From contig NZ_CACSIP010000009.1 of assembly GCF_902705885.1 (NCBI RefSeq), positions 18 through 64,017 of the forward strand: 64,000 nucleotides of DNA, in the 5' to 3' direction. The notes below the pieces were generated by a model. The model was not told the DNA's origin and ran no database searches. It worked only from the letters and a program-made list of their open reading frames with translations. A program made the position numbers and the translations under genes. This document shows, in pieces, positions 7,860 to 29,975 of the stretch. Origin of the DNA: Mycolicibacterium austroafricanum. GTDB lineage: Bacteria; Actinomycetota; Actinomycetes; Mycobacteriales; Mycobacteriaceae. Each line of letters begins with the position of its first letter. Within the stretch, counting starts at the first letter, position 1.

Positions 7860-9695
7860 CTAGAAGGCCGCTTCGTCCAGTTCCATGACCTCGTTGTCGA
7901 GGTTGTCCACGATCGAGCGGGTGCTGGTGAGCAGCGGCAGGAAGTTCTTCGCGAAGAACGACGCCACCGCGACCTTGCCCTCGTAGAACGCGCGGTCGTC
8001 ACCCGTCGCTCCGGCGTCGAGTTTCTCGATCGCCACGGCCGCCTGCTGCTGCAGCAGCCAGCCGATCACCAGGTCACCGACGCTCATCAAGAAGCGCACC
8101 GAGCCCAGCCCCACCTTGTAGATGCTCTGCGGATCCTCCTGCGAGGCCATCAGGTAGCCGGTCAGGGTGGCGGCCATGCCCTGGACGTCTTCCAGTGCGG
8201 TCGCCAGCAACGCGCGCTCTGCCTTGAGCCGGCCGTTGCCGGCCTCGGCCTTGACGAACTGCTCGATCTGGCCGGCGACGTGCGCCAGCGCGACGCCCTT
8301 GTCCCGGACGATCTTGCGGAAGAAGAAGTCCTGAGCCTGGATCGCGGTGGTGCCCTCGTAGAGCGAGTCGATCTTGGCGTCGCGGATGTACTGCTCGATC
8401 GGGTAGTCCTGCAGGAAGCCGGAGCCACCAAAGGTCTGCAGGCTCTCGGTGAGCTTGGCGTACGCCTGCTCGGAACCCACACCCTTGACGATCGGGAGCA
8501 GCAGGTCGTTGACCTTGACCGCCAATTCGGGCTCGATACCGTGCAGTTCCTTGGCCACCGCCGCGTTCTGGTGGGTGGCGGTGAACAGGTACAGCGCGCG
8601 CAGTCCCTCGGCGTAGGCCTTCTGGGTCATCAGCGAGCGACGCACGTCCGGGTGATGGGTGATGGTCACCCGGGGCGCGGTCTTGTCGGTCATCTGCGTC
8701 AGGTCGGCGCCCTGCACCCGCGTCTTGGCGTACTCCAGCGCGTTGAGGTAGCCGGTGGACAGCGTGGCGATCGCCTTGGTGCCCACCATCATCCGGGCCT
8801 GCTCGATGACGTCGAACATCTGCGCGATGCCCTCGTGCACCTCGCCCACCAACCAGCCCTTGGCCGGAACACCGTGCTGGCCGAGCGAGAGCTCACACGT
8901 CGTGGAGATCTTCAGGCCCATCTTGTGCTCGACGTTGGTGACGAACACGCCGTTGCGTTCACCGGGCTCGCCGGTTTCGGGGTCGAACAGGAACTTCGGG
9001 ACGAAGAACAGCGAAAGCCCCTTGGTGCCCGGGCCGGCGCCCTCAGGGCGGGCCAGCACAAGATGCATGATGTTCTCGAACAGGTCGTCGGAATCGGCAG
9101 AGGTGATGAAGCGCTTCACGCCGTCGATGTGCCAGGTGCCGTCGGGCTGCTGGACGGCCTTGGTGCGCCCGGCGCCGACGTCGGAGCCGGCGTCCGGCTC
9201 GGTCAGCACCATCGTGGAGCCCCAACCGCGTTCGGCGGCCAGCACGGCCCACTTCTTCTGCTCCTCGGTGCCGAGGTTGTGGAAGATGCCGGCGAATCCG
9301 GCGCCCATCGCGTACATGTACACCGCGGGGTTGGCGCCGAGAATGTGCTCCTGCAGCGCCCACGACAGCGCGCTGGGCATCGGCGTGCCGCCGAGCTCCT
9401 CGCTGATGGTCAGTTTGTCCCAGCCGCCGTCGATCACGGCGCGCACGGACTTTTTGAAGGCCTCGGGCAGCTTCACGCTGTGGGTCTGGGGATCGAACAC
9501 CGGCGGGTTGCGGTCGCCCTCGGCGAACGACTCCGCCACCGGGCCCTCGGCCAGCTTGGCCATCTCCGCCAGCATCTCGGCGGCGACGTCGGCATCGATG
9601 TCTGCGTACTCGCCCTGGCCCAGCGCCTTGTCGACGCCGAGCACCTCGAACAGGTTGAACACCTGGTCACGGACATTGCTCTTGTAGTGGCCCAC
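7860..9695 (-). CDS. fadE5: Acyl-CoA dehydrogenase FadE5
   Basis: A 611-residue FAD-dependent acyl-CoA dehydrogenase, the same length as the M. tuberculosis protein, which accepts a broad range of acyl chain lengths. The middle domain has [14 protein letters not shown] and [13 protein letters not shown]. The catalytic Glu lies in [11 protein letters not shown]. The protein ends [11 protein letters not shown]. The GTG at 9695 is chosen because it follows GGAGGAA at 9699-9705 and yields the family start (M)[12 protein letters not shown]. The longer frame to 9947 crosses the promoter. In M. smegmatis this gene borders the glycopeptidolipid locus; here it sits close to fadA2. Confidence 0.95.
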   Translation of the reverse strand: MGHYKSNVRDQVFNLFEVLGVDKALGQGEYADIDADVAAEMLAEMAKLAEGPVAESFAEGDRNPPVFDPQTHSVKLPEAFKKSVRAVIDGGWDKLTISEELGGTPMPSALSWALQEHILGANPAVYMYAMGAGFAGIFHNLGTEEQKKWAVLAAERGWGSTMVLTEPDAGSDVGAGRTKAVQQPDGTWHIDGVKRFITSADSDDLFENIMHLVLARPEGAGPGTKGLSLFFVPKFLFDPETGEPGERNGVFVTNVEHKMGLKISTTCELSLGQHGVPAKGWLVGEVHEGIAQMFDVIEQARMMVGTKAIATLSTGYLNALEYAKTRVQGADLTQMTDKTAPRVTITHHPDVRRSLMTQKAYAEGLRALYLFTATHQNAAVAKELHGIEPELAVKVNDLLLPIVKGVGSEQAYAKLTESLQTFGGSGFLQDYPIEQYIRDAKIDSLYEGTTAIQAQDFFFRKIVRDKGVALAHVAGQIEQFVKAEAGNGRLKAERALLATALEDVQGMAATLTGYLMASQEDPQSIYKVGLGSVRFLMSVGDLVIGWLLQQQAAVAIEKLDAGATGDDRAFYEGKVAVASFFAKNFLPLLTSTRSIVDNLDNEVMELDEAAF

Positions 9696-9744
9696 TATTC
9701 CTCCTCGATGAGAACGCCACATGCGGTTGGGTACTTCGGCTAAG

Positions 9745-9784
9745 TTACCCACCAGTAACTGTGTCCGACTATACCGCCCGGTAA
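9745..9784. promoter_or_regulatory. Two TTAC-N6-GTAA type dyads upstream of fadE5
   Basis: TTACCCACCAGTAA (9745-9758) matches the dyad exactly. ATACCGCCCGGTAA (9771-9784) differs at one base. They lie 50 and 76 bp before the fadE5 start, where a repressor would act, and 148 or more bp before the divergent gene at 9932. Confidence 0.55.
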
Positions 9785-9931
9785 CTTCAACGCAAAGCGA
9801 CTGTGAGCAATTTCCGGCGATCGGCCAACCCGGCAGTTGGGCGGGCACCGGAATCGCGCTATTTCTGGCCTCTGAGCTGGACTTCTGCGTGGCTGTGATG
9901 ATGGTCACCTTGACCCGGTTAGGGTGTATCG

Positions 9932-11026
9932 GTGGAGTCGAGAACACGGGTCGCGGTGTGGGGAACGGGCAACATGGGGGCGACCTCGATCCGATCGGTG
10001 ACGGCCTTCCCCGGGCTCCGGTTGACAGGTGTCATCACGTCGTCGCAGGACAAGGCGGGTTCCGACGCCGCCGTCCTCGCCGGACTCGAAGGTGACACCG
10101 GGATCGCCGCGTCCACCGACGTCGACGCGGTGCTTGCGCAGTGCGACGCCGTCGCCTACATGGCATCCGGCGACATCCGCCCGGACGAGGCCGTCGCCGA
10201 CATCGAACGCTGCCTGCGCGCCGGCGCGCATGTCGTCACCCCGTCGCTGTACTCGCTCTACGACCCGCGCTCCGCGCCGCCGGAGTGGGTGCAACGCCTC
10301 ACCGCTGCGGCTGAGGAGGGCGGGGCGACACTGCTCGTCAGCGGCGTGGACCCGGGCTGGGGCAACGATGCGCTGGCGGTGACCGCAGCGGGACTGTGCA
10401 CCAGGATCAAGACGATCCACTGTCAGGAGATTTTCGACTACTCCACCTACGACCAGCCCTACGCGGTGAAGGTGTCGTGTGGTTTCGGGGGCTCGATGGA
10501 CGAGATTCCGATGATGCTGCTGCCGTCCATCCCGACGATGGTCTGGGGCGGCAACCTCCGGCTCATCGGCCGTGGTCTCGGGCTGGAGATCGACGAGATC
10601 ACCGAGGACGTGCAACGCCGCCCACTCGAAGAGTCCGTCGACACCGTGATGGGCCGATTCGAGAAGGGCACTCAGGGCGCCTTCTGGCTCAAGGTCATCG
10701 GGTGGTCGGGTGGACGCGAACGGATCGTCATCGACCACATCACCCGGATCCACGAGTCCTGCGCGCCCGATTGGCCTTACCCCGACGAGGGTGTCGGCGA
10801 CCACCGGGTGATCATCGACGGCGACCCGCAGCTGACGATCGTCAGCCGGGCCGACGTTCCCGGCGGCACCCGCGCCGACGGCGGTAACACCACCGCCGCC
10901 AACCGGCTGCTCGGCGCGATCGGCTGGTTGGCCACCCAGAAGCCTGGAATCTACGACGGTCTCGATGTGCCGTTGCATCCGCCGCTTCCGCCGGAGGTGG
11001 AGGCGACGCGGTGGTCGACCGACTGA
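9932..11026 (+). CDS. NAD(P)-binding dihydrodipicolinate-reductase-like oxidoreductase
   Basis: A 364-residue protein with an N-terminal Rossmann motif ([17 protein letters not shown]) and the layout of the dihydrodipicolinate reductase/amine dehydrogenase-like group. It also has [17 protein letters not shown], common in large mycobacterial paralogue families annotated as DHDPR-like. The substrate is unknown, and a true lysine-pathway role is unlikely for this family. It starts with GTG at 9932, divergent from fadE5. Its stop directly abuts the stop of the convergent SDR gene with no spacing. Confidence 0.75.
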   Translation: MESRTRVAVWGTGNMGATSIRSVTAFPGLRLTGVITSSQDKAGSDAAVLAGLEGDTGIAASTDVDAVLAQCDAVAYMASGDIRPDEAVADIERCLRAGAHVVTPSLYSLYDPRSAPPEWVQRLTAAAEEGGATLLVSGVDPGWGNDALAVTAAGLCTRIKTIHCQEIFDYSTYDQPYAVKVSCGFGGSMDEIPMMLLPSIPTMVWGGNLRLIGRGLGLEIDEITEDVQRRPLEESVDTVMGRFEKGTQGAFWLKVIGWSGGRERIVIDHITRIHESCAPDWPYPDEGVGDHRVIIDGDPQLTIVSRADVPGGTRADGGNTTAANRLLGAIGWLATQKPGIYDGLDVPLHPPLPPEVEATRWSTD

Positions 11027-11818
11027 CTACCGACCCGCGAGGCGCTTGTTGACCAGCCTGGTGAGCCACGCCGGCGAGAAGCGAGATCCCAGCGCCAGCA
11101 CCTTTGCCTGTGTCCCGACCGCGAAATGCACCTGGCTGACCAGCCGCCGCGGCAACGTCGGTTCGACCGCGGACACGATGTCCTCGGCGATGTCCTGGGC
11201 GCTGAGCCGGATACCCAACGACGTCGTGGTCCCGGTCTTCACGTCCCGGGTCATCGCGGTCTGCACATACAGCGGCCACATGTCGATCACGCGGATGTCG
11301 TGATCACCCCACTCGAGGTTGAGCGCCTCGGTGATCGCCCTGACGAAGAACTTGGTGGCGCTGTAGTTGGCGAGCTCGGCCTGGCCGTAGATCGCCGAGG
11401 CCGACGCGAGGTTCACCACCACCGCCCCCGGGGTCGTCTTGAGGTGGGGGAACGCCCCGTGCAAGCCGTTGACCACGCCTTTGATGTTGACGTCGATCTC
11501 GCGGTGGTGCACCGCGACGGGGATCTCCTCGAAGTGTCCGGCGTTGAGCAGGCCGGCGTTGTTGATCATCACGTCGAGCCGGCCGCCGGCGCCCGCGACG
11601 AACTCGGACAACCGCTGGGACACCTCGTCGGCGTCGGTGACGTCGAGATGCCCGACAACACCCGCACCGCCGACCGCGGCGATGTCGGCGGCCAGAATCT
11701 GCAAGCCCGTCTCGTCGATGTCGTAGCCGCCCACGAAGTAACCGCGTCCGGCGAACAACAAGGCGGTCGCCCGGCCGATACCCGTCGCGGCCCCTGTGAT
11801 GAACACCGTCTTCGTCAT
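11027..11818 (-). CDS. Short-chain dehydrogenase/reductase (SDR)
   Basis: A 263-residue classical SDR. The cofactor motif TGAATGIG is near residue 9, NNAG near 85, the Ser region VVNLASASAIYG, and the catalytic pattern YSATK. The ATG at 11818 (MTKTVFITGAA) has AAAGGGGCAGG just upstream and is preferred over a longer frame. It probably oxidises or reduces a hydroxyl/keto group on an unknown, perhaps lipid, substrate. It is downstream of a tspO relic and of pks on the same strand, 242 bp from the pks stop, so read-through from the TPP locus is possible. Confidence 0.85.
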   Translation of the reverse strand: MTKTVFITGAATGIGRATALLFAGRGYFVGGYDIDETGLQILAADIAAVGGAGVVGHLDVTDADEVSQRLSEFVAGAGGRLDVMINNAGLLNAGHFEEIPVAVHHREIDVNIKGVVNGLHGAFPHLKTTPGAVVVNLASASAIYGQAELANYSATKFFVRAITEALNLEWGDHDIRVIDMWPLYVQTAMTRDVKTGTTTSLGIRLSAQDIAEDIVSAVEPTLPRRLVSQVHFAVGTQAKVLALGSRFSPAWLTRLVNKRLAGR

Positions 11819-11863
11819 ACCTGCCCCTTTGCCACAGTCAATTGAGTTGCCACACTGCAAAAT

Positions 11864-12049
11864 TCATACACAGGCGAACCCCGACCAGACGAGGTAGGGC
11901 AGCAGTGGAACAACGGGGTTCAGGCGGCGTTGAGCACCAACTGCACGGCATACACGGCCGGCGGATGGCGGGTTTGCGCCGACGGCGCCGATCGAGACGC
12001 CCAGCACCAGCCGTGACTTCGGGCGGGTGCTGGACGTCTCGGCCACCAT
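11864..12049 (-). pseudogene. Relic of a TspO/MBR-family membrane protein gene
   Basis: Three minus-strand pieces in order resemble a TspO protein. An N-terminus begins at the ATG at 12049 (MVAETSSTRPKSRLVLGVS). A central piece around 11976-11920 reads HPPAVYAVQLVLNAA, then a TGA where the family has Trp, then TPLF. A C-terminal piece in another frame, 11908-11864, reads PLLPYLVWSGFACV before a stop. Intact TspO proteins are about 150-170 residues; at least two stretches are deleted here. TspO is a Trp-rich tetrapyrrole/cholesterol-binding membrane protein. The relic begins 11 bp after the pks stop. Identification rests on remembered family motifs. Confidence 0.5.
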
Positions 12050-12059
12050 GGACGGCAGG

Positions 12060-23258
<11,199 letters not shown>

Positions 23259-23276
23259 GACCGTAGCCCCCCCTCC

Positions 23277-23331
23277 CTACTCGGCAGTAAGATACCATTC
23301 TGGGCGGTAAGCGTAACTTACCCAACCGTAA
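23277..23331. promoter_or_regulatory. Array of three TTAC-N6-GTAA type dyads between pks and papA3
   Basis: TTACCCAACCGTAA at 23318-23331 is an exact TTAC-N6-GTAA match. CTACTCGGCAGTAA at 23277-23290 has one mismatch and ATTCTGGGCGGTAA at 23297-23310 has two. Their starts are 20 and 21 bp apart, about two helical turns. They lie 20-75 bp before pks and about 190-245 bp before papA3. Confidence 0.5.
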
Positions 23332-23521
23332 ATACAACTGGTACCTCAGTCTTAGCTGAATTCGACCCCTGGGCCACTATTGCACGGCGGGGCCGAGGGG
23401 CGCGAGGCCTCCGAACATGAGTTTCCGTCGCGGTCGAGCCCGGCCCGAAGGTGCTCCGGTAGGTTGATGCCGCCACGAGATTGCTGGGCCGCCGATTGGC
23501 CTCACATGGAGGGGAAAATAC

Positions 23522-24943
23522 ATGCGCATAGGCAAGATAACGGTTGGCGCACTTGATGAATGGACGTTGCGTCCCGGCACGGTCACGTCGTGGCACCCGA
23601 CGCCGACGGCTCAGGAAAGGGCTGGCCGAGCGCCTGTCAGCTCGGTTCCCGTTAGCTACATGCAAGGTCAGCATCTGCGCAACTACTGCGATCGGGAGGC
23701 TGCCGGACTGAACTTTTCCCGGCAGATCATCGGCAGCTGTGAAGTTGCTGGGACATGCGATATCGGTGCAATGAACGAAGCACTCAACGCTTACATCCGC
23801 CGTCACGATACCTTCCGCAGCTGGTTTCAGCGGGGGCCCGACGGGGCGTTCGTCCGCCACGCCATCGAGGACCCGGCGGACATGGAGTTCGTACCCGTCA
23901 ACCACGGCGAGATGACCGTCGAGCAGATCCGTGAACACGTGATCGACATCCCCAGCCCGATGGAATGGGGTTGCTTCACCTTCGGTGTCGTCCAGGGGGA
24001 CGGGTTCTTCAGCTTCTTTGCCGCGATGGACCATGTCCACGGCGATGCGACGCTGATCGGCACGACGATGATGGAAGCCAACGGCATGTACTCGGCGTTG
24101 AGCACCAGTGGCGAGGCGCTCGAGCTGCCCGCAGCCGGCAGCTTCGACGATTTCTGTGTCCGGGAGCGGGAGCATGCCGCCACCCTGACCCTCGATTCCC
24201 CTGGGGTCCGGGCCTGGATCGACTTTGCCGAGAACAACAGCGGCGGTTTCCCGGAATTTCCACTGCCGCTTGGTGATCCCAACGAATCGACCCGCAGCGT
24301 GATGAGTTCGGCGTTGTTGATGGACCCGGCGCAGACCGAGCGATTCGAGTCGGCGTGTACGGCTGCGGGCGCGCGTTTCGTCGGCGGTCTTTTCGCCTGT
24401 CTGGGTCTGGTCGAGCACGAGTTCACGGGCGCGCTCACCTACTACGGCCTCACGCCGCGAGACTCCCGCACGGCCGATGACAACTTCATGACCCAGGGGT
24501 GGTTCACCGGTCTGATCCCGATCACCGTCCCGGTAGCTGCCACCTCGTTCAACGAAGCCGCGTGGGCCGCGCAATCGTGTTTCGACTCGAGCCTGGGCAT
24601 GGCTCGAGTGCCCTATTACCGGATCTTGGAACTTGCGCCGGATTTGAAGTGGCCTCAGCCGAACTTCCCGGTCTCGAATTTCTTTCACGGTGCCGCCGCG
24701 CCGATGAACGCCATCCTCGCCGCGGCCGAGATGGGCTTGGCCGACAACATCGGCATCTACCCCGACGGCCGGTTCTCCTACCAATTGACCATTTACATTT
24801 TCCGTTACCACGAGGGCACTCAGATAGCGATCATGCACCCCGACAACCCGACCGCACGGAAGTCGGTCAACCGCTACATGGAGGCGATGGGGCTGGTGTG
24901 CGCCAGGGTTGCTGACCGCGGTAACTGGGGTCGCGTCGCGTAG
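23522..24943 (+). CDS. papA3: Polyketide-associated acyltransferase PapA3
   Basis: A 473-residue protein of the condensation-domain-like Pap family. The catalytic HxxxD motif is visible as HVHGD (His171, Asp175) in a phenylalanine-rich strand FFSFFAAMD. PapA3 proteins transfer acyl groups onto trehalose to make diacyltrehalose-type intermediates, in the cytoplasm. An excellent ribosome site (GGAGGGG) precedes the ATG at 23522. It is the first gene of the plus-strand TPP operon, divergent from pks, and is followed 63 bp later by mmpL10. Confidence 0.93.
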   Translation: MRIGKITVGALDEWTLRPGTVTSWHPTPTAQERAGRAPVSSVPVSYMQGQHLRNYCDREAAGLNFSRQIIGSCEVAGTCDIGAMNEALNAYIRRHDTFRSWFQRGPDGAFVRHAIEDPADMEFVPVNHGEMTVEQIREHVIDIPSPMEWGCFTFGVVQGDGFFSFFAAMDHVHGDATLIGTTMMEANGMYSALSTSGEALELPAAGSFDDFCVREREHAATLTLDSPGVRAWIDFAENNSGGFPEFPLPLGDPNESTRSVMSSALLMDPAQTERFESACTAAGARFVGGLFACLGLVEHEFTGALTYYGLTPRDSRTADDNFMTQGWFTGLIPITVPVAATSFNEAAWAAQSCFDSSLGMARVPYYRILELAPDLKWPQPNFPVSNFFHGAAAPMNAILAAAEMGLADNIGIYPDGRFSYQLTIYIFRYHEGTQIAIMHPDNPTARKSVNRYMEAMGLVCARVADRGNWGRVA

Positions 24944-25006
24944 CGTGGAGCAAATCTATTTGGGGGGAATCCGTCGTGACTTCGTCCGGCCGATGGTGAG
25001 GGTGGT

Positions 25007-28000
25007 ATGCGGCGGCTTGCCGATTTCGTAGTGCGGTGGCCGTGGGCCGTGATCGGGGTTTGGGTGGTGATGGCCATCGCGCTTCCCCTGAGCGTGCCCT
25101 CGCTCGGTGAGATGGCGGCCAGGAACCCGCTGGTGATCCTGCCGTCTGACGCACCGTCGAACGTCACCGCCAGGATGATGGCGGAGGCTTTCGAGGAGCC
25201 GGCGTCGGACAACCTGCTGGTCGTCGCGTTCATCAACGAAACCGGGCTCACCTCTGCCGACGAGCCGTCCTACCGCAAGCTGGTCAATGCGCTGCGTGAG
25301 GACGACCTTGACGTCGTCGCGGTGCAGGACTTCCACACCACGCCGCAACTGCGGGAGTTCTTGACCAGCGAAGACAACACCACCTGGGTGCTGCCCATCA
25401 GCTTGGAAGGCGAGCTGGGCACCCCACGGGGATATGAGTCCTTCACCCGGGTGGCGGACCTCATCCGGCACAACACCCCGGGAACCTCGCCCGACGGTGC
25501 GCTCGAAGTGTTCGTCACCGGTCCGGCGGCCACCGTCGCCGATCTGACGGTCGCGGGGGAGCAGGATCGGCTGCCGATCGAGCTCGCGATCGCCGTCATG
25601 GTCTTGACCGTACTGCTGATCGTGTACCGGAATCCGATCACGATGATGCTGCCGCTGGTGACGATCGGGGCATCGCTGCTGATTGCGCAAGCACTGGCCG
25701 CCGGATACTCGCTCCTGACCGGCGCGGGTGTGTCAAACCAGTCGGTGGTGTTCCTCAGCGCCATCATGGCCGGCGCGGGGACAGACTACGCAGTGTTCCT
25801 GATCAGCCGATATCACGACTGTCTGCGGGCAGGCTTGGCCTACGCCGACGCGGTGAAGGTGGCCATGCCTGCGATCGGAAAGGTGATCATCGCCTCCGCC
25901 AGCATGGTCGGCATCACCTTCATCATGATGAGCTTCGCCCAGATGGGGGTGTTCAGGACAGTCGGCGTGGTGTCGGCGATCGGCATCGCCGTGGCCTTCA
26001 CCGCTGCGGTGACATTGTTGCCGGCGATCATGGTGCTGGCCGGGCCCCGTGGCTGGATCCAGCCCCGGCGAGAGGTGACCGCCCGGCTCTGGCGACGTTC
26101 GGGCATTCGCATCGTGCGCCGGCCGGTGGTGCACCTGGTGGCCAGTGCGCTGGTGCTGGGGATACTGGCTTCCTTTTCGGCATTCGCCACCTACAACTAT
26201 GACGACCGCAAGGTGGTCTCGCCGTCGGCGCCGAGTTCGGTGGGGTATGCCGCGCTCGAACGTCACTTTCCCATCAATCAGTCCATCCCGGAGTACATCG
26301 TCGTCCAGTCGCCCAACGACCTGCGTAACCCACGCGCGATGGCCGATATGGAGCAGATGGCTGCCCGGATCGCGCAATTGCCGGACATCGAGCTGGTCAG
26401 TGGTGTCACCAGGCCATTGGGCGAAGTGCCGCCCGAGTTACGCGCGACCTTTCAGGCCGGCGTTGTCGGCGAACGCTTGGCCGACGGCTCCGCGCAGATC
26501 ACCGAGCGCTTCGGAGATCTCAACCGGCTCGCCGCCGGGGCCGAAGAACTCGCCGACAGCCTCGCCGAGGTCCGTGCGCAGCTCAACAGGATCATCCCCA
26601 GCCTCCAGGGGGTGCTCGACACATTTTCCACGGTGCAATCCCAGTACGGCGGCCAGCAACTGGTCCAGGATGTCGAGGCGGCTGCCAAGCTGGTGCAGAG
26701 CGTCAACGAACTCGGCAATGCCATGGGCCTGAGATTCTCCGCGCTACAGGACATGTTCGCCTGGATCGGTCCGGTCACCCAGGCTCTGGACGGCAACGCG
26801 GTCTGCAACGCGAATCCGTCCTGCAGCGCTACCCGTGCCCAGTTCCAACGGCTCCTTGCCAACCGTGGCGATGGCAACTTCGAACAGATCAACCAGGCGG
26901 TCCGTCAGCTACAAGGTGTCGGTCAGCGCCAGTCTCTCAACGACACCGCCGCCACTCTGAATCGGACGCTGACCAGTCTGGCCAAACTCTCTGAGGAATT
27001 GGGAGTGAACCGGCCCCGCGGTGCTCAGTCCGCGTTGACCGAGCTTCGGCAAGGGGCCGACCAGCTGGCGGGCGGAAGCCGGCAGATCGCCGGTGGCGTC
27101 GACGAGATGGTCGCTCAGATCAGGGTGATGGCGTCGGGCTTGAATGAGGCGGCGCGTTTTCTCTTGACGATGCGCAGCCAGGCCGACAGCCCGGCGATGG
27201 CGGGTTTCAACATCCCCGTCGAGGCGCTCAGTGATCCCGGTTTCCAGCAGGCCACGAGCACGTTCATCTCCCCGGACGGTCGAACGGCACGCTATCTGGT
27301 CCAGACCAAGCTGAACCCGTTCAGCGCAGAGGCAATGGATCAGGTCGACACCATCTCTGAGGTCGCCGAGAACGCCAAGCCCAACACGATGTTGGCTGAC
27401 GCGACCATATCGGTCGGCGGGTTTCCGGTGGCTTTGCGCGACACCCGGGATTACTACGAGCAGGACATCCGTCTCATCATCACCGTGACGATCATCGTCG
27501 TCTTGCTGATCCTGATCATTCTGTTGCGCGCGATCATCGCCCCGTTGTACCTCGTGGCTTCGGTCGTGATGTCCTACTTCGCTGCGATGGGTATCGGAGT
27601 GCTGGTCTTCCAGGTGCTTCTGGGGCAGCAATTGCATTGGAGCGTGCCGCCTTTGGCATTTGTCGTGCTGGTCGCGGTAGGAGCCGACTACAACATGCTC
27701 TTCGTGTCGCGATTGCGCGACGAAGGTGTGCGCAGTATCCGCTACGGGGTCATTCGGACGCTGTCCACGACCGGCGGTGTGATCACCGCGGCGGGCTTGA
27801 TCTTTGCTGCTTCCATGGCCGGTCTGATGTTCTCCAGCATCGGGCTGGTGGTGCAAGGCGGTTTCGTGATCGGCGTTGGGATTTTGCTGGACACCTTCGT
27901 CGTCCGCACCATCACGGTGCCCGCGATAGCGGCATTGGTGGGTAAGGCGAATTGGTGGCCGTCGCAATTGTTGTCGAGATCATCGGCAGCCAGCCCAGTT

Positions 28001-28045
28001 CCGAAGAAGACGTCGGTTGGCTCGGAGAGCGCGCAGACGGAATGA
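25007..28045 (+). CDS. mmpL10: RND lipid transporter MmpL10
   Basis: A 1012-residue MmpL-family membrane protein. It has one N-terminal membrane segment, a first periplasmic domain, a cluster of membrane helices from about residue 195, a second long periplasmic domain (about 400-800) with predicted helical hairpins, and a C-terminal helix cluster. The conserved Asp-Tyr pairs of the proton relay are visible as GTDYAVFL (about residue 258) and GADYNMLF (about 893). In the TPP pathway MmpL10 exports the diacyltrehalose precursor across the inner membrane for final assembly. The ATG at 25007 follows GGTGAGG. It lies between papA3 and fadD23 in one operon. Confidence 0.93.
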   Translation: MRRLADFVVRWPWAVIGVWVVMAIALPLSVPSLGEMAARNPLVILPSDAPSNVTARMMAEAFEEPASDNLLVVAFINETGLTSADEPSYRKLVNALREDDLDVVAVQDFHTTPQLREFLTSEDNTTWVLPISLEGELGTPRGYESFTRVADLIRHNTPGTSPDGALEVFVTGPAATVADLTVAGEQDRLPIELAIAVMVLTVLLIVYRNPITMMLPLVTIGASLLIAQALAAGYSLLTGAGVSNQSVVFLSAIMAGAGTDYAVFLISRYHDCLRAGLAYADAVKVAMPAIGKVIIASASMVGITFIMMSFAQMGVFRTVGVVSAIGIAVAFTAAVTLLPAIMVLAGPRGWIQPRREVTARLWRRSGIRIVRRPVVHLVASALVLGILASFSAFATYNYDDRKVVSPSAPSSVGYAALERHFPINQSIPEYIVVQSPNDLRNPRAMADMEQMAARIAQLPDIELVSGVTRPLGEVPPELRATFQAGVVGERLADGSAQITERFGDLNRLAAGAEELADSLAEVRAQLNRIIPSLQGVLDTFSTVQSQYGGQQLVQDVEAAAKLVQSVNELGNAMGLRFSALQDMFAWIGPVTQALDGNAVCNANPSCSATRAQFQRLLANRGDGNFEQINQAVRQLQGVGQRQSLNDTAATLNRTLTSLAKLSEELGVNRPRGAQSALTELRQGADQLAGGSRQIAGGVDEMVAQIRVMASGLNEAARFLLTMRSQADSPAMAGFNIPVEALSDPGFQQATSTFISPDGRTARYLVQTKLNPFSAEAMDQVDTISEVAENAKPNTMLADATISVGGFPVALRDTRDYYEQDIRLIITVTIIVVLLILIILLRAIIAPLYLVASVVMSYFAAMGIGVLVFQVLLGQQLHWSVPPLAFVVLVAVGADYNMLFVSRLRDEGVRSIRYGVIRTLSTTGGVITAAGLIFAASMAGLMFSSIGLVVQGGFVIGVGILLDTFVVRTITVPAIAALVGKANWWPSQLLSRSSAASPVPKKTSVGSESAQTE

Positions 28046-28148
28046 GTGCAAAACTACGACAAGGAACGGAGCGGTCGGGGACATGAGTGAAGGGCTGCTT
28101 GAGGCGCAGAGACGCTGTTATCCCCACGTCGAGCAAGGTGGACGTGAC

Positions 28149-29894
28149 ATGACGATGAACGAGTCATCAATCCTGTCGATGCTGCACGGGCGGGCCCGGT
28201 TGCGGCCCGACGACGTCGCTTTCGTCTACACCGAGTACGCCGACGACCCAGCGGGTGTGGCCGAGTCCGTGACGTGGTCGCAGTTGTCCCGACGGACTCT
28301 CAATGCTGCGCGCGAGTTCCGCAACCACGGAACGGTCGGCGACCGGGCGATGATCTTGGCGCCCCAGGGCATGGAGTACATCGTGAGCTTTCTGGGGGCG
28401 ATGCAAGCCGGGCTGATCGCGGTACCGCTTCCGTTGCCCAACCGGGGCTCCAGCCTGGACCGGGTGGCTGCGGTCTTCGACGACACCGACCCGGCCATCG
28501 TCTTGACGACCTCTGCGGTGCTGGACGACGTGGGGGACTACGTCGATCAGTCACGGATGGCCATCGCACCGAAGATCGTCGAGGTCGATTCCCTGACCCT
28601 GGACGTCGACGTGGCGGCCGGTGTCGACTTCTCGGCGACGGAATACCCCAGTACCGCGTATCTGCAGTACAGCTCGGGCTCGACGCGACGACCCACCGGG
28701 GTGATGGTCTCCCATCGCAATCTCCAGGTGAATTTCGAGCAACTCATGGGCGCGCTGTTCGGGCGGCGGCTGGCCGATCAGATGGAGGCCACGATCGTGT
28801 CGTGGCTGCCCTTCTATCACGACATGGGTTTGGTCCTGGGGATCTGCGCCCCGATTCTCGGCGGCTTCCGCGGAGTGCTGTCGAGTCCGGTGTCTTTCCT
28901 GGAGAATCCAGCCAGGTGGGTGCGGGAGCTCGCGCAGTACCCACGTGCGTTCTCGGGCGCACCGAACTTCGCCTTCGGGTTGGCCGCCCGAAAGACCTCC
29001 GACCGGGATCTCGACGGGCTCGATCTCGGTGGCGTGCTGGGCATCATCAACGGCGCCGAACGCGTCGAGCCGGCCACCTTGGAGCGCTTCGCGGACAGGT
29101 TCGCCCATTTCAATTTTCGCGAGGATATGCTGCGTCCTTGTTATGGGCTGGCGGAGGCGACGGTCTTCGTGACAGCCGGCACCTGGGGTGAGTCGGCGGC
29201 GGTCGAGTTCGACCCTGACGAACTGTCAGCGGGTCGGGTGGTGCGCTGCGCGTCCGGTGCGGGCACGGCGTTGGTGACGTACAAGATCCCGAGTTCGCCG
29301 GTGGTGCGGATCGTCGACGTGGACTCCAACCGAGAGTGCCCACCCGATGTGGTCGGCGAGATCTGGGTACACGGCGACAACGTCGCAGCGGGGTACTGGA
29401 GCCGGCCGCCGGAGGACCAGCAGTGTTTCGGTGCCACGTTGGCGGATCCGTCGCCCGGCACGCCCGAAGGGCCGTGGCTGCGCACCGGTGATCTGGGCTT
29501 CATTCTCGACGGTGAGCTGTTCATCGTGGGCCGGATCAAGGACATGCTGATCATCCGGGGTCGCAACTACTATCCCGAGGACATCGAGGCGACCGTTCAA
29601 GAGATCACCCGTGGTCGAGTCGCGGCGGTATCGGTGCCGGTGAAGAACAGCACCGAGAAACTGGTCACGGTCGTCGAGCTGAAGAAGCGGACCGACGTCG
29701 ACGACCCGATGTCGTGGCTGGGCCAGATCAAGAGCGAGGTCACCTCGGCGATCTCGAATGCGCATGGCCTCAACGTCGAGGACCTCGTCCTGGTGCAGCC
29801 GGGGTCGATCCCCACCACGACGAGTGGCAAGATCCGTCGGGTCGCCACCGCCGAGCATTACCGACAGCACGAGTTCGTCCGGCTGGACGCGTGA
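28149..29894 (+). CDS. fadD23: Long-chain fatty-acyl-AMP ligase FadD23
   Basis: A 581-residue adenylate-forming enzyme. The ATP-binding P-loop is [13 protein letters not shown] (about residues 172-184). Other core motifs are [25 protein letters not shown] and [18 protein letters not shown]. The mycobacterial PKS-linked members (FAALs) form acyl-adenylates and load the partner PKS rather than making CoA esters. The start at 28149 ([16 protein letters not shown]) is chosen because it gives the family N-terminus and has AAGGTGGA upstream; longer frames to 28017 overlap mmpL10. It is downstream of mmpL10 by 103 bp and 81 bp upstream of PE. Confidence 0.93.
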   Translation: MTMNESSILSMLHGRARLRPDDVAFVYTEYADDPAGVAESVTWSQLSRRTLNAAREFRNHGTVGDRAMILAPQGMEYIVSFLGAMQAGLIAVPLPLPNRGSSLDRVAAVFDDTDPAIVLTTSAVLDDVGDYVDQSRMAIAPKIVEVDSLTLDVDVAAGVDFSATEYPSTAYLQYSSGSTRRPTGVMVSHRNLQVNFEQLMGALFGRRLADQMEATIVSWLPFYHDMGLVLGICAPILGGFRGVLSSPVSFLENPARWVRELAQYPRAFSGAPNFAFGLAARKTSDRDLDGLDLGGVLGIINGAERVEPATLERFADRFAHFNFREDMLRPCYGLAEATVFVTAGTWGESAAVEFDPDELSAGRVVRCASGAGTALVTYKIPSSPVVRIVDVDSNRECPPDVVGEIWVHGDNVAAGYWSRPPEDQQCFGATLADPSPGTPEGPWLRTGDLGFILDGELFIVGRIKDMLIIRGRNYYPEDIEATVQEITRGRVAAVSVPVKNSTEKLVTVVELKKRTDVDDPMSWLGQIKSEVTSAISNAHGLNVEDLVLVQPGSIPTTTSGKIRRVATAEHYRQHEFVRLDA

Positions 29895-29975
29895 GTGTCG
29901 TGGCTTGCCGGAAATGGGCATCCCGCGCTCGGGGTAAGGTCGAATCAACCAGACGTCTCGTTGAGGGGGCATGAG

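Noticed and set aside
7806..9743. Long plus-strand frame (645 codons) opposite fadE5
   Set aside because: It is the antisense shadow of fadE5, with no start signal or family likeness; fadE5 is unambiguous.
9695..9947. N-terminal extension of fadE5 to 9947
   Set aside because: It would run through the operator-like dyads; GTG 9695 has a strong ribosome site and gives the family length of 611.
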